From Hyphomicrobiaceae bacterium (GTDB taxonomy: Bacteria; Pseudomonadota; Alphaproteobacteria; Rhizobiales; Hyphomicrobiaceae): a stretch of DNA of 64,000 bases. The notes below the pieces were generated by a model. It was not told the DNA's origin, searched no databases, and was given only the letters and a program-made list of their open reading frames with translations. This document shows positions 55,267-64,000 of the stretch, one piece after another. The first letter of the stretch is position 1; every line of letters starts with the position of its first letter. The stretch is taken from NCBI GenBank assembly GCA_041397645.1, contig JAWKWE010000004.1, forward strand, positions 992,001 through 1,056,000, in the 5' to 3' direction. A program made the translations under genes and the position numbers.

Positions 55267-56238
55267 TCAGGGATTGAGCGACGCGAGATAGCCGGTGATT
55301 GCGATAATGTCGTCGTTGGTGAGATTGGCAACGACAGGCTTCATAAGTTCGGAGTAGTCGCCGCTGCGCGCGCCGGTTCGGAAATCATGAAGCTGTCGCG
55401 CTATGTAACTAGGCGACCGTCCCGCAATCGGGGGCACAAGGCCAAGCCCCTTGAGGTCGCCGCCATGGCAAGTCGCGCACGCTGTCGTCTTGCCGCCTCC
55501 AGTTTTGACAAGATCCTCACCTTTCGCGAGGCTGCCGGGCGGTACGTAGACCGTATATGTAATTCGACCATCGCGCTTGCCGAACCGCGCGAAGTCGTCG
55601 GTAAGTTCGATGAGGCGGTTGCCGAGCGGCTCTGTGCCACCCGAATCGGCTTTCTTGTAGATCCAGTGCATGACCTCAACCTTAGGGATGGTATCGGTCT
55701 CAACCACTTTCATAAATTGCTTTGGCTTGATGGAGGCGAAATAGGCAGCCGCCTCTTCAAGTCCAGGATCGGTCGCCGCCTGCGCCGCCAGCTCCCACAT
55801 CAGCGCCTGGGGATAATGCTCTGGCAGGGATGATTTGCGCGCGCCGCTTTTCATTTCGTGGACCTGCTTCAGGATGTATTTGGCAGGCAGCCCGGCAATT
55901 GGCGCGTTCTCCGGCCGTCCCATGCCGGTCGGCAGGTGACAGTACCCGCACGCGTACACTTTAGGCTTTGCGCCGTGCGCCACCAACGAAGGCATCGGCG
56001 GATGATCTTCCGGATACCAGTCCGGCGGGCTGAAAAAATCGCGCAACTCGGCGAAAGAGAACTGCTTGGAGCTTTCCGGCAGCATCCGCATCTGTCCGTC
56101 ATCGACCGGCACGGGCGGTTTCGTCGGCGTGTCGGGGTAAGCCCAAAACGGTAGATCGGTGTCGCCGGCCCATGCGCTGCAGAGCCCGGCCAGCATCATG
56201 AGCCCTAGGCTCAAAATGACTTGCGCTTGTCGCTTCAT
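55267..56238 (-). CDS. Diheme c-type cytochrome
   Basis: The 323-residue exported protein has a signal peptide (about 1-24) and two heme sites: CGYCH (97-101) and CATCH (about 255-259). The second half resembles a cytochrome c4/class I domain with LKGLGLVPPIAGRSPSYIARQL and the distal Met in LMKPVVANL. The first half is a less typical mono-heme domain with an N-terminal Pro-rich segment. It is probably a periplasmic electron carrier or sugar/alcohol dehydrogenase partner. It needs the Ccm system encoded at 16-19 kb. Confidence 0.88.
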   Translation of the reverse strand: MKRQAQVILSLGLMMLAGLCSAWAGDTDLPFWAYPDTPTKPPVPVDDGQMRMLPESSKQFSFAELRDFFSPPDWYPEDHPPMPSLVAHGAKPKVYACGYCHLPTGMGRPENAPIAGLPAKYILKQVHEMKSGARKSSLPEHYPQALMWELAAQAATDPGLEEAAAYFASIKPKQFMKVVETDTIPKVEVMHWIYKKADSGGTEPLGNRLIELTDDFARFGKRDGRITYTVYVPPGSLAKGEDLVKTGGGKTTACATCHGGDLKGLGLVPPIAGRSPSYIARQLHDFRTGARSGDYSELMKPVVANLTNDDIIAITGYLASLNP

Positions 56239-56405
56239 CCCTAACGTGCCTTTTGGCTTTTGTCGTGCGGGCGAGCTGCCCAGAAAAACCTACAGGCGCT
56301 AGCGCTGAAGCGAAAGCGAACCGCTACGTCAGTATTGTGAGATGTAAGTTTGCTGCGGTGCGCACGTGATCACGTCGCGTTGGCCGTCAAAAGCCATCGC
56401 TCGAA

Positions 56406-56966
56406 CTACGGTTCGAGCTCGGTATCCCAATAGAGATAGTCGAGCCAGCTATCGTGCAGATAGTTGGGCGGAAAGAGCCGGCCGTTCCTGTGCAGTTCGA
56501 AGACGGTGGGCCTGTAGGGCTCTTGCCGGGGATGCATACCCGCATCGCGCGGCATCAGCCCGCCCTTCCTGAGATTGCACGGTGCGCACGCGGTGACGAC
56601 GTTGTCCCAACGTGTGAGGCCACCACGCGAACGCGGAATGAGATGATCGAACGTCAGATCGCTCTTGTCACCGCAGTATTGACAGGTGAAGCGATCTCGC
56701 AAGAACACGTTGAACCGCGTGAATGCAGGATAAAGGGCCGGTCGAACGTAGGTCTTCAGCGAGACAACGGAGGGAAGGCGCATCTCCAAATTGGGGGAGC
56801 GCACAAACCGATCGTATTCGGAGACGATATTGACGCGATCCAAAAAGACCGCCTTCACCGTTTCCTGCCAGCTCCAGAGCGATAAAGGATAATAGCTCAG
56901 GGGCCGGAAATCGGCGTTCAAGACCAGCGCCGGACAGTTGTCCGGTATCGTAGTGTGAGCATTCAC
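56406..56966 (-). CDS. HNH endonuclease
   Basis: The 186-residue protein has the HNH core with paired zinc cysteines CQYCG, the catalytic DHLIPRSRGG, WDNVVTACAPCN and the following basic segment. The N-terminal part (ALVLNADFRPLSYYPLSLWSWQETVKA) identifies a widespread alphaproteobacterial family of stand-alone HNH proteins found in chromosomes rather than phages. Its cellular role is not established. It is a single gene. Confidence 0.88.
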   Translation of the reverse strand: MNAHTTIPDNCPALVLNADFRPLSYYPLSLWSWQETVKAVFLDRVNIVSEYDRFVRSPNLEMRLPSVVSLKTYVRPALYPAFTRFNVFLRDRFTCQYCGDKSDLTFDHLIPRSRGGLTRWDNVVTACAPCNLRKGGLMPRDAGMHPRQEPYRPTVFELHRNGRLFPPNYLHDSWLDYLYWDTELEP

Positions 56967-57111
56967 GTTCTCGCGCTTCCTTGCAGTGTGATCTGTAGCG
57001 AATCGCGTGGTGTCGTCCCACCAGACGGCGGGATACTAGCCTCGCATATCAAATATGTGAAGCGCTGCGGGTTTAGCCCACAACTCGTTGTAAGTTGTTC
57101 TGTTGGATCAA

Positions 57112-57813
57112 TTATTTTGAACGCGACACGGTGGGGCGGGCGGTGGTGGCGCTGCGCTGCAACGCATAGTCTGCCCAAAGTAGGCGTGCGGCTGCGCCAC
57201 GCCAGGGGCGCCAACGCTCGGAAATATCGCGCAGCTCGGGCGGCGTTGGCTTAGCCTTGAGCTTCATGACGTTCTGAGCCGCGAGTTGAAGCGCCAGATC
57301 TCCGCTGGGGAAAGCATCGGCGCGGCGCAGCGCGAACAGGAGATAAATCTCCGCTGTCCACGGCCCAACGCCGTGAATCTGCGTGAGGGTGGAAATGACG
57401 TCCTCCTCCGGCGAGCCGTTCAATCGCGAGAAAACAACGTGCTTTGCGGTCACCGCATCGGCGATCGCGCGCAGTGTCCTGATTTTGCCGGCCGATAGAC
57501 CCGGCGCGCGAAGCTCGGCATCGCTCATGGCGAGAATTTTTGCAGCTTTGAAGGGGCGCACGGCTTGTGAAAGGCGGCCCCATATTGCCGCCGCGCTGCT
57601 GGCGGACAGTTGCTGACCGACGACGATCTTTGCTAGCCCGCTGAAATCCGCCGGGAAGTCGCGCAACGGCGGTGTGCCGGTGCGCGCGTGTACGCCTCGT
57701 ATGATGCGACACTGCCGGGAAAGCTGCGCGATTGCTTCTTCAAGTGCGGCGTCATCGCTCAGAACGACATGGGCCGACCCGGCGTTGAAGGGCGATTGAA
57801 CTTCGTTGCGCAT
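57112..57813 (-). CDS. DNA-3-methyladenine glycosylase II (AlkA-like)
   Basis: The 233-residue protein is a helix-hairpin-helix glycosylase: VVGQQLSASSAAAIW, the hairpin IHGVGPWTAEIYLLFAL with the following catalytic Asp in FPSGDLALQ. It excises alkylated bases. It lacks the N-terminal domain of E. coli AlkA, as many family members do. ATG 57813 is chosen; an in-frame start lies 12 codons earlier. It lies 145 bases beyond the HNH gene start on the same strand, without clear coupling. Confidence 0.88.
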   Translation of the reverse strand: MRNEVQSPFNAGSAHVVLSDDAALEEAIAQLSRQCRIIRGVHARTGTPPLRDFPADFSGLAKIVVGQQLSASSAAAIWGRLSQAVRPFKAAKILAMSDAELRAPGLSAGKIRTLRAIADAVTAKHVVFSRLNGSPEEDVISTLTQIHGVGPWTAEIYLLFALRRADAFPSGDLALQLAAQNVMKLKAKPTPPELRDISERWRPWRGAAARLLWADYALQRSATTARPTVSRSK

Positions 57814-57904
57814 GATAGTTTCTCGCGCTGGGGCAGTTAAACGCAGCAAACTTGGATCTTAGGATATTCGAGCCGCAAAGGCTCGCAATCGTTACGTGAG
57901 GTCC

Positions 57905-58471
57905 ATGATGTTTGCGTTCTGCGCCAAGTCCGGGGATCAATCCCGTTTAGCAAAGCATTTGGCCGTCTTGTTTATTCTGATGAGTTGGAGTTTTCTCCTT
58001 GGACGTCCTGCAAGCGCAGGTCCCAAACTTGCAGAGTGGGCGACCGTCAAAAACGAGCGGCACGGCTATGCCATTGCCTATCCGGTCGATGTGTTTGAGC
58101 AGCGCGAAGCACCCAGATCGGATGAAGGCCGCGTTCTCTACTCCAAAGATGGCAAAGCCAGACTTCTATTCGGCGCGTTCGACAATTCGCAAAACAATTC
58201 TCTGGAGCAATACCGCCAATTCCTGCTATCGGAGCACTATGCCGGCACCAAGATCGACTATGCGCCGGTGCGCAAGACTTGGTTCGTGCTGTCGGGACAG
58301 CAAGGTGACCAGATGTTTTATCAGCGCGTCAGCTTCACGTGCGGCGGCCGGCTGATCAACAGTTGGGCGATGTTGTATCCTATTGCCGAGCGCAAATTTT
58401 ACGATCGTGTGGTGGAGGCGGTGGCGCGCTCTTTTTCTCCTGGCGCCGGACGAACAGGCATGTGTGATTGA
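57905..58471 (+). CDS. Hypothetical exported protein
   Basis: The 188-residue protein has a signal region (hydrophobic residues about 17-33, ending PASAG) and a soluble periplasmic part with HGYAIAYPVDVFEQ and LYSKDGKARLLFG, a pattern seen in small exported proteins of unknown function in Hyphomicrobiales. Two cysteines lie near the end. Its TGA overlaps the TTG start of gluQ, so the two are translationally coupled although no functional link is obvious. Confidence 0.65.
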   Translation: MMFAFCAKSGDQSRLAKHLAVLFILMSWSFLLGRPASAGPKLAEWATVKNERHGYAIAYPVDVFEQREAPRSDEGRVLYSKDGKARLLFGAFDNSQNNSLEQYRQFLLSEHYAGTKIDYAPVRKTWFVLSGQQGDQMFYQRVSFTCGGRLINSWAMLYPIAERKFYDRVVEAVARSFSPGAGRTGMCD

Positions 58472-59373
58472 CACGATTACAGGAACCAGCACAGCCGGTT
58501 TTGCGCTTCGCACCGTCGCCGAACGGGGCGCTGCATTTGGGACATGCTCTTTCCGCGCTAACGGGATTTGAACTGGCACGGCGATTGGGGGGACGCTTCC
58601 TCGTCAGGATCGAGGACATCGACCAAACCCGCGTGCGGCCGGAATACGTCACTGGCATTTTCGAAGATCTGGCTTGGCTCGGCGTTGCGTTCGAGCAGCC
58701 GGTACTGTTTCAATCGCATCATCTTGCGGACTACAAAAGAGCCGCCGCCAAACTTGACGATATGGGATTGCTCTATCCCTGCTTTGCCAGCCGCAAGGAG
58801 ATTGTCGCGGCAGCGGATCCCAAGAAGCTCGATCCGGAAGGCGCGCTTGTGTATCCGGGAATTTGGCGGGGTCGATCGCAAGAAGATGTCAGGCGAGAAA
58901 TCGCCAAGGGCGAACCATTCGCGATGCGCCTCGATATGGAGAGTGCCGTTGCCCTTGCGCGCAACAAGCTGGGTGGCGCACCCATCACCTTTACCGAGAT
59001 AGATCGCGTTGGCCGAAGCCGAATCGTGGTTTGCGATCCGCTGCGATGGGGGGATGTCATCGTCCTGCGCAAGGAGACGCCGTCGAGCTATCTGATATCG
59101 GTTGTCGTCGATGACGCGCGCCAAGGCATTACGCATGTGACGCGCGGTATGGATCTGTTCGCCGCCACAGATGCGCAGCGCGTGCTGCAGATCCTGCTTG
59201 ATCTGCCTACCCCGCTTTATCACCATCACCGGTTGATCGTGGACGGTCTGGGACAGAAGCTTTCAAAAAGTACGGGCGCGCAGTCGCTAGCCAGCCTTCG
59301 TGCGGCCGGGGTTACTGCCGATGAAGTTCTTCGTCTGATCGGTTCGGATGCGCTTGCGGCCTCCTCGGGCTGA
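58468..59373 (+). CDS. gluQ: Glutamyl-Q tRNA(Asp) synthetase
   Basis: The 301-residue protein is a truncated glutamyl-tRNA synthetase homologue that glutamylates queuosine in tRNA-Asp. HLGH (23-26) and QKLSKS (about 268) match the class I motifs. The zinc site is incomplete: Cys105 in YPCFAS is kept, but Ala107 and Trp133 stand where family members have cysteines. The start is TTG 58468, overlapping the previous stop. Fold and catalytic motifs otherwise look intact. Confidence 0.9.
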   Translation: MTRLQEPAQPVLRFAPSPNGALHLGHALSALTGFELARRLGGRFLVRIEDIDQTRVRPEYVTGIFEDLAWLGVAFEQPVLFQSHHLADYKRAAAKLDDMGLLYPCFASRKEIVAAADPKKLDPEGALVYPGIWRGRSQEDVRREIAKGEPFAMRLDMESAVALARNKLGGAPITFTEIDRVGRSRIVVCDPLRWGDVIVLRKETPSSYLISVVVDDARQGITHVTRGMDLFAATDAQRVLQILLDLPTPLYHHHRLIVDGLGQKLSKSTGAQSLASLRAAGVTADEVLRLIGSDALAASSG

Positions 59374-59512
59374 AGATCGGTCGTAATTTTTTCACAGCTG
59401 TTGGCGAAAACGGACGGCAGGTTGCCGCCGTTCGGGTTTGCTCTAGATTGAGCGCATCCTCTTGGGCACGGGGTAGAGGCGAAGGTTTGGGGTAAAGAGT
59501 GGTCGTGAGCCT

Positions 59513-60961
59513 ATGAGTTGCGAGGCGCGCAGGCGGGGCATTCGTTCGGCCCGGCACAAGCGCGGCCGCCGAATGGGCGGCGGCGCGCGTCCCGCTATGC
59601 CGAGCTATGCACGCTCCGCCCACGACCGCGATGCTTTCAATCGCTTCCGCCAACAATTGGATTGCGCGTCGCACGACCGACCTCTACGCATACCGGCTCA
59701 AACCTTAGCATCCGCCGAAGCAACGCGCGTTAGGCCCGGTGTCGGTCGCGACAATGGCCTTCTTGTCGTGGGCTTCTGTTTTGTTGCCGCTCTGGCCATC
59801 GCCGCGTCTTGGCGGCTGGACGTGGCGCGCTCTTTGCAAATCGCTGCGATGCCAAGCCGCGAGATTACAGCGGTGAGCCCAGTTCACTCGCTGTATGCGA
59901 AATCCGTAGCGACATTGATTAGAGAACGAACACCGGGCGCCGCTATACTGGTGCGCGACGAAGACGCTATGGGAGGACCTTCGCAAGCCGTTGAAGACGG
60001 ACCTGGCACACTGGCCATGCCAGCAGCGCGCCTTCAGACGGCCGCGGCGCGCGGCCCATCAGGAGAAGCCGCCGCATCTTCAGGCGATGTTGCCGACGCA
60101 TCGGCCAGCACAGAACCATCCAAGCTTTCCCAATCCCGGTGGCCCGCACAGCTTGCCGCTTTGGGCCCGCTGACGCCCTTGGTCTCACGCAATCTTGCTC
60201 TTGAGGGCGATCCAGGCCGTTGCAGTGTCGAGAATTCACTCACTGCACAGCCGGCGACATCGCCAAAATCGGAATCTGATGAATTCGGTCGTGCGCTTGC
60301 CGCAGCCGCGCTTCGCCAGACAAGCGACTTCGTCGTCTACACGGACAAGTATCGCAAGCTGGCTTATCCGATGGGCGACGTGCCAGCTTTATTCGGTGTG
60401 TGTACCGATGTCGTGATCCGCGCCTACAGAACGCTTGGCATCGATCTTCAGGCGCTTATTCATGCCTCCCGCATTGGTTCGGCCGACACCAGCATTGCCC
60501 ACCGGCGGACTTTCACGCTGCGACGGTATTTTGCCTCCCGAGGCGCCAGTGCGCCCATTACCGATTTTGCGGAGGATTATCTCCCGGGTGATATCGTCAC
60601 TTACGACCGGCCGCAAAACAGTGGATCGCGCGATCATATTGCGATTGTTTCCGATGTTATTGCGCCGTCAGGCAGGCCGATGATCGTGCATAATCGCGGC
60701 TGGGGACCGCAATTGGAAGACGCCTTATTCGTCGATCGCATTACCGGCCACTATCGCTATCGCGGACGTATTGATCCCATTCTTTCCAGTTTTTTGAATA
60801 AGCGGCGTCGAATTAAAGACGTCGCGCTAAGCGAGGGCGCTGCAATGGCTCCCGCCTCCCCCAAGAACGGCGACGACAAGTCGGGCCTCGGGCAGGTGAA
60901 GTCGACATTGAGCAAGCGAATGCCCGGCGCTAAGGCGAAACCGGCCAAAACAAGCCAATAA
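59513..60961 (+). CDS. DUF1287 protein with long N-terminal extension
   Basis: The 482-residue protein has a basic cytoplasmic start (1-80), one transmembrane helix (about 82-101), a Ser/Ala-rich periplasmic spacer to about 250, and a C-terminal DUF1287 domain. The latter shows YPMGDVPALFGVCTDVVIRAYRTLGIDLQ with the conserved Cys, LPGDIVTYDRPQ and HIAIVSDV, which fits a cysteine-hydrolase-like (NlpC/P60-related) fold. Most DUF1287 proteins are about 200 residues. The domain is probably displayed on the periplasmic side. Function is unproven; a cell-wall role is only inference. Confidence 0.78.
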   Translation: MSCEARRRGIRSARHKRGRRMGGGARPAMPSYARSAHDRDAFNRFRQQLDCASHDRPLRIPAQTLASAEATRVRPGVGRDNGLLVVGFCFVAALAIAASWRLDVARSLQIAAMPSREITAVSPVHSLYAKSVATLIRERTPGAAILVRDEDAMGGPSQAVEDGPGTLAMPAARLQTAAARGPSGEAAASSGDVADASASTEPSKLSQSRWPAQLAALGPLTPLVSRNLALEGDPGRCSVENSLTAQPATSPKSESDEFGRALAAAALRQTSDFVVYTDKYRKLAYPMGDVPALFGVCTDVVIRAYRTLGIDLQALIHASRIGSADTSIAHRRTFTLRRYFASRGASAPITDFAEDYLPGDIVTYDRPQNSGSRDHIAIVSDVIAPSGRPMIVHNRGWGPQLEDALFVDRITGHYRYRGRIDPILSSFLNKRRRIKDVALSEGAAMAPASPKNGDDKSGLGQVKSTLSKRMPGAKAKPAKTSQ

Positions 60962-61170
60962 GACACGGCTATTGCCGATCATTGGAATGAGCGTGAAGCC
61001 CCCGAAATTAACCCAGTCTAAAGAATTTGGGTGAAACTCTATTTCCTGTAGCGGATAGATCCGCATGCTGATTGGGTGCTACAATTCAAATACGGGCAAT
61101 AATTGCTTGTGGAATTACGCGAATAAGCGCAATTCTGCATATAGGGAAACACGGGCGAGCGGGCTAGGCA

Positions 61171-61536
61171 GTGTCGATACTTGCCAATACGGTCAATCTT
61201 TTCGGACTAAAATCGTGGTTTGGACGCCGTAGGACGCGTTCAAGCGCCGCGCGTTCGCGGCCGGTGGCATTTGTCCAGGAACCCAAAAAACTTTCCGCAA
61301 ACGACCAGTGGGACCGGATTTCCGGTGTGATGAGCGCCGCAATCACGTCGGCGACCTCCGCGCGAGAACTCCAGGCCAGCGCCGCCCAGCAACTCGATCT
61401 TGCGACCTATGCGCTCTACAACCTATTTGACGAACTGACCGCCGTGATGAGTGAGCCGCTGGTGCGTGAGGCTGCGGTTGTCCATCGTCTGCAGCCGCGG
61501 GCAAGTCGCCGTGGCGCTGCCGCTCTCGCGGCTTGA
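61171..61536 (+). CDS. Hypothetical protein (121 residues)
   Basis: The start is GTG 61171. The first 40 residues are basic and Ser/Arg-rich. The middle (WDRISGVMSAAITSATSARELQ and QLDLATYALYNLFDELTAVM) forms two amphipathic helices and looks conserved rather than random. No family is recognised. There is no signal peptide. It converges on the LpoA-like gene, with a short hairpin between them. Confidence 0.55.
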   Translation: MSILANTVNLFGLKSWFGRRRTRSSAARSRPVAFVQEPKKLSANDQWDRISGVMSAAITSATSARELQASAAQQLDLATYALYNLFDELTAVMSEPLVREAAVVHRLQPRASRRGAAALAA

Positions 61537-61574
61537 GCCCATTTCTTTTTCGGAAAGTTTTGCCATTGCAGGGC

Positions 61575-61595
61575 GGCCACTACGATTGAGTGGCC
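61575..61595. terminator. Short hairpin between converging genes
   Basis: A perfect 7-bp stem GGCCACT/AGTGGCC (61575-61581, 61589-61595) with a 7-base loop lies between converging stop codons. There is no T tract, so terminator function is uncertain. Confidence 0.3.
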
Positions 61596-61619
61596 TCACG
61601 AGGTGGCGCGCAGATTCGC

Positions 61620-62855
61620 TTAAGGCGTCGCGCTCGATATGACGGGATTGGCGGTTGGCGGCGGAACGCGCGCACCAGTTGCCGGGTCGATGACAACTGA
61701 GCGGTCTTTCTGAACCTCCAAAACCGCGAGCCCGCGCCGAGCTTTGCCGTCGGCGCCAAAGCGAACCGTGCCATCAACGCCCACAAAGCCGTTGGGTCGG
61801 GTGATGTAGGCGTCGCCGAAGCGAGCGGGCGGTGGATTTTGAGAGAGTTCAATCGTCATCCGCACCGCGTCATAAGCGAGTGTCGCCAGCCGAGGCGGCT
61901 GCTGGCCGAAGTTGGCCTGGAATTTCTGCGCGAATAATGCCCAGGATTGCGGATCCGTTGAGGCGTACCAAGCGCCCGACAGCGCGGTATCGCGGCCATT
62001 GAAGGGGATGTCCCAAGCCGACGTGCCAATCAGTTTCACCTTTTTCGTATCGAGGCCAGCATAGCCGAAGAAAGGCGCGAGTTGAGCGATCTCGTCGGGC
62101 CCGGTCGGTAGGAAGAGCGCGTCGATAGGCTTTCCTGCGGCCTCAGCCGCCTGGATCTTGGCCACCACGCGCTTGGCGCCTTCCTGCAGGCCACTGGCAT
62201 CTGGTTGATAGATTTCCGCTGTCGCCAACTCTGCTCCGGCTGCCGTTAGCGCATCGCGAAACGGCTGCTCGACGGTTTGGCCGTAGGCGTTTGCGGGAAT
62301 GAGGGCCGCGAACCGGCGCTTGCCGTGCTGGGTCGCGTAATCGATGACGCGGGTGACTTCATCAGCCGCGAGGAAGCTCATCAAGTAGACGCCGTTGCCA
62401 GCGATGGTGGGATCGTTGGAAAACGACACGACCGGAATGCGTGAGGGCCGCGCCACCTCCGCTGCGCCACCTGCGGCCTTCGACAGCAGCGGCCCCAGGA
62501 TGACTTCCGCGCCCTCAGAGATTGCGGCGTTGGCAGCTTGGCGCGCGCCTTCGGCATTCGCGCCGTCGTCCTTCACGATGAGCTGGATCGAGGTTCCATT
62601 GGCTTCGAACATCGCCATTTCGGCGGCCTGCCTCATACCGCGGGCAATCTGCGCGGGTTCGCCGAAACCCGAAAGCGGCAGCAGAAGAGCCACGCGGGCG
62701 GGCGGCACCTTCGGCGTCAGCAACGCGCCTTGGGCGGTTTGACCGTCGATGGAAGCCGTTGCGCCCGGCGAACCGACATTGGAACCGCATCCAGCCGAGA
62801 TTGCGGCTGCAAGCAGAATGGCCAGTGATGCGGCTGCTGGTTTGGCGGTCGGCAT
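61620..62855 (-). CDS. LpoA-like lipoprotein / penicillin-binding protein activator
   Basis: The 411-residue protein has a lipoprotein signal with lipobox ISAGC (Cys near residue 23) and a periplasmic binding-protein-like domain of the LpoA/branched-chain amino acid type: ARVALLLPLSGFGEPAQIARGMRQAAEMAMF, GPLLSKAAGGAAEVARP, and IPVVSFSNDPT. In enterobacteria LpoA activates PBP1A from the outer membrane. It is divergent from rsmI, the same neighbourhood as lpoA-rsmI in E. coli. ATG 62855 is chosen; a longer frame starts 39 codons upstream. Confidence 0.85.
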   Translation of the reverse strand: MPTAKPAAASLAILLAAAISAGCGSNVGSPGATASIDGQTAQGALLTPKVPPARVALLLPLSGFGEPAQIARGMRQAAEMAMFEANGTSIQLIVKDDGANAEGARQAANAAISEGAEVILGPLLSKAAGGAAEVARPSRIPVVSFSNDPTIAGNGVYLMSFLAADEVTRVIDYATQHGKRRFAALIPANAYGQTVEQPFRDALTAAGAELATAEIYQPDASGLQEGAKRVVAKIQAAEAAGKPIDALFLPTGPDEIAQLAPFFGYAGLDTKKVKLIGTSAWDIPFNGRDTALSGAWYASTDPQSWALFAQKFQANFGQQPPRLATLAYDAVRMTIELSQNPPPARFGDAYITRPNGFVGVDGTVRFGADGKARRGLAVLEVQKDRSVVIDPATGARVPPPTANPVISSATP

Positions 62856-63066
62856 GGTGTCGGGTAGAACTCCGGATCGGATTTGCGGGCATTCTCCGTA
62901 AACGGCACGGTGCGGAGGCTGTAGGCATGTCGGATGGCACACTGTAGTAGTTTGGTGCGCTATCGACATCAAAAGGCTTAGCCAATGGCCGCGGGCGGCG
63001 TAAGGGCTCGCGAGTCACACCAGCGCGCAATACGCCGAAACGGAAGAGAAATTTGAGGAGAAACAC

Positions 63067-64000
63067 TTGTCGCGCCCTGACGATGATTCGGACGCAGACC
63101 AAGGTATCGGTGCCAGTCGGCGGATTGTGCAACGCATCGTCGGGGAGGTCGCACGTCTCGACATGCGGGCGATGCCCGCTGGACTCTATATCGTGGCGAC
63201 TCCGATCGGCAATTTGGCTGACATCACACTGCGCGCACTTCACGTGCTGAGCCACGCAGATGTGGTTTACTGCGAGGACACGCGCGGTTCTGCGCGCCTT
63301 TTGCAGCACTACGGCATACAAGCACAAACTCTACCTTTTCACGAACATAATGAGGATGCGGAACGCGCGCGCGTGATCGCGCGTCTCAAAGCCGGCGGGC
63401 GGGTTGCGCTGATCTCCGATGCGGGCACGCCATTGATCGCAGATCCCGGCTTCAAACTCGTGCGCGCGTGTGGGCAAGAGGGGTTGCCGGTATTTCCCAT
63501 CCCCGGGGCGTCCGCGCTCGTTACGGCACTATGTGCGGCAGGTTTGCCAACCGATCAATTCACTTTCGCGGGGTTTCTTCCGCCGAAGCAAGCCGCGCGA
63601 CGGACGCGATTGTCAGACCTAAAAAGCGTGCCAGGAACACTTGTATTTTACGAAGCGCCGCAGCGCGCGGCGCAGAGCTTGTTCGACATGGCAGAGGTAC
63701 TCGGTGAGCGCCAAGCCGTCGTTGCTCGTGAGTTGACCAAGCTTCATGAAGAACTGGCGCGCGGCGCGCTGAAAGCGCTGGCGGATGACTTCACCAAGCG
63801 CGACGTAAAGGGCGAGATCGTCGTTGTAGTCGGGCCGGCGGAAGCGTTGCCCGTGGACGATGACGCGATTGCCGCCCAGCTCAAGGTCGCGCTGGCTTCG
63901 ATGCGTTTGAAAGATGCGGCAGCCGCGGTCGCAGACGCGCTGGGCGTTGCGAAGTCCCGCGTCTATGCCATCGGTCTCAAGGAAAAAGATGAACACGCGG
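63067..64000 (+). CDS. rsmI: 16S rRNA (cytidine1402-2'-O)-methyltransferase, 3' end outside window
   Basis: The frame runs off the right edge after about 311 codons. The tetrapyrrole-methylase-like fold shows ATPIGNLADITLRAL near residue 44, EDTRGSARLL, RVALISDAGTPLIADPG, IPGASALVTALCAAGLP, FAGFLPPK and ARELTKLHEE, all RsmI hallmarks. The last residues belong to the C-terminal HTH-like domain (KDAAAAVADALGVAKSRVYAIGL), so the gene is almost complete. It methylates C1402 of 16S rRNA. The start is TTG 63067 with GAGGAG seven bases upstream; ATGs at about residues 33 and 36 are alternatives. It is divergent from the LpoA-like gene. Confidence 0.94.
   Translation, partial: MSRPDDDSDADQGIGASRRIVQRIVGEVARLDMRAMPAGLYIVATPIGNLADITLRALHVLSHADVVYCEDTRGSARLLQHYGIQAQTLPFHEHNEDAERARVIARLKAGGRVALISDAGTPLIADPGFKLVRACGQEGLPVFPIPGASALVTALCAAGLPTDQFTFAGFLPPKQAARRTRLSDLKSVPGTLVFYEAPQRAAQSLFDMAEVLGERQAVVARELTKLHEELARGALKALADDFTKRDVKGEIVVVVGPAEALPVDDDAIAAQLKVALASMRLKDAAAAVADALGVAKSRVYAIGLKEKDEHA

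Overview
The window is a gene-dense, GC-rich stretch of an alphaproteobacterial chromosome, most likely from the Hyphomicrobiales (Rhizobiales). Supporting this are alphaproteobacterial families (IalB-like, DUF2794, DUF2865, DUF1223), a CenR/OtpR-type response regulator beside a YkuD protein, two enzymes of the ethylmalonyl-CoA pathway (Mcl2-like and mesaconyl-CoA hydratase), a CcmABCDG cytochrome c maturation cluster, and frequent TTG/GTG starts. The genus cannot be fixed from sequence reading alone. I saw no tRNA, rRNA, CRISPR array, prophage or insertion sequence; nearly everything looks like core chromosome.

Layout. 0-5 kb: end of an Smr-domain gene, a TrmH-type methyltransferase coupled to an IalB-like secreted protein, a quinone oxidoreductase, a DUF2865 protein, and thpR with a GDSL esterase. 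5-13 kb: an ABC transporter (ATPase plus FtsX-type permease) divergent from the esterase, as in the tesA-ybbA-ybbP arrangement, then a BI-1 membrane protein, a DUF2794 gene, a C-rich hairpin region, an M3 oligopeptidase and a DUF1223 protein. 13-22 kb: aconitase, ccmABCDG, a beta carbonic anhydrase, nhaA and a pyridoxal kinase. 22-26.4 kb: malyl-CoA lyase family gene, a small lipoprotein, mesaconyl-CoA hydratase, a SodC-like protein with lost metal ligands and a renalase-like flavoprotein. 26.5-31.7 kb: sdhCDA and, separated by two unrelated genes, sdhB. 31.7-39 kb: aminotransferase, ftsK, lolA, a three-hairpin small RNA candidate, a cyclic-nucleotide-binding protein, and cenR divergent from a YkuD transpeptidase.

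39-43.5 kb: glnK-amtB with a sigma-54-like promoter, tesB, and a UbiH-type hydroxylase. 43.5-49 kb: dnaJ, dnaK, grpE and hrcA, all on the minus strand. 49-54 kb: rph, a VOC protein, an extended rdgB, hemW, a YqaA-type membrane protein and dsbB. 54-55.2 kb: a nearly gene-free stretch ending in a 75-residue ORF. 55-61.6 kb: diheme cytochrome c, HNH endonuclease, 3-methyladenine glycosylase, a secreted protein coupled to gluQ, and a DUF1287 protein. 61.6-64 kb: an LpoA-like lipoprotein divergent from rsmI, which runs off the right edge.

Functionally the window joins central carbon metabolism (aconitase, succinate dehydrogenase, ethylmalonyl-CoA pathway), cytochrome c and disulfide biogenesis (Ccm, DsbB), proteostasis (DnaKJ-GrpE-HrcA), nitrogen sensing (GlnK-AmtB) and envelope maintenance (LolA, CenR, YkuD, LpoA, DUF1287). 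The most unusual items are two intergenic loci whose predicted RNA hairpins carry C-rich (anti-Shine-Dalgarno-like) loops, the metal-ligand-depleted SodC, the C-terminal extension on RdgB, and the split sdh locus.
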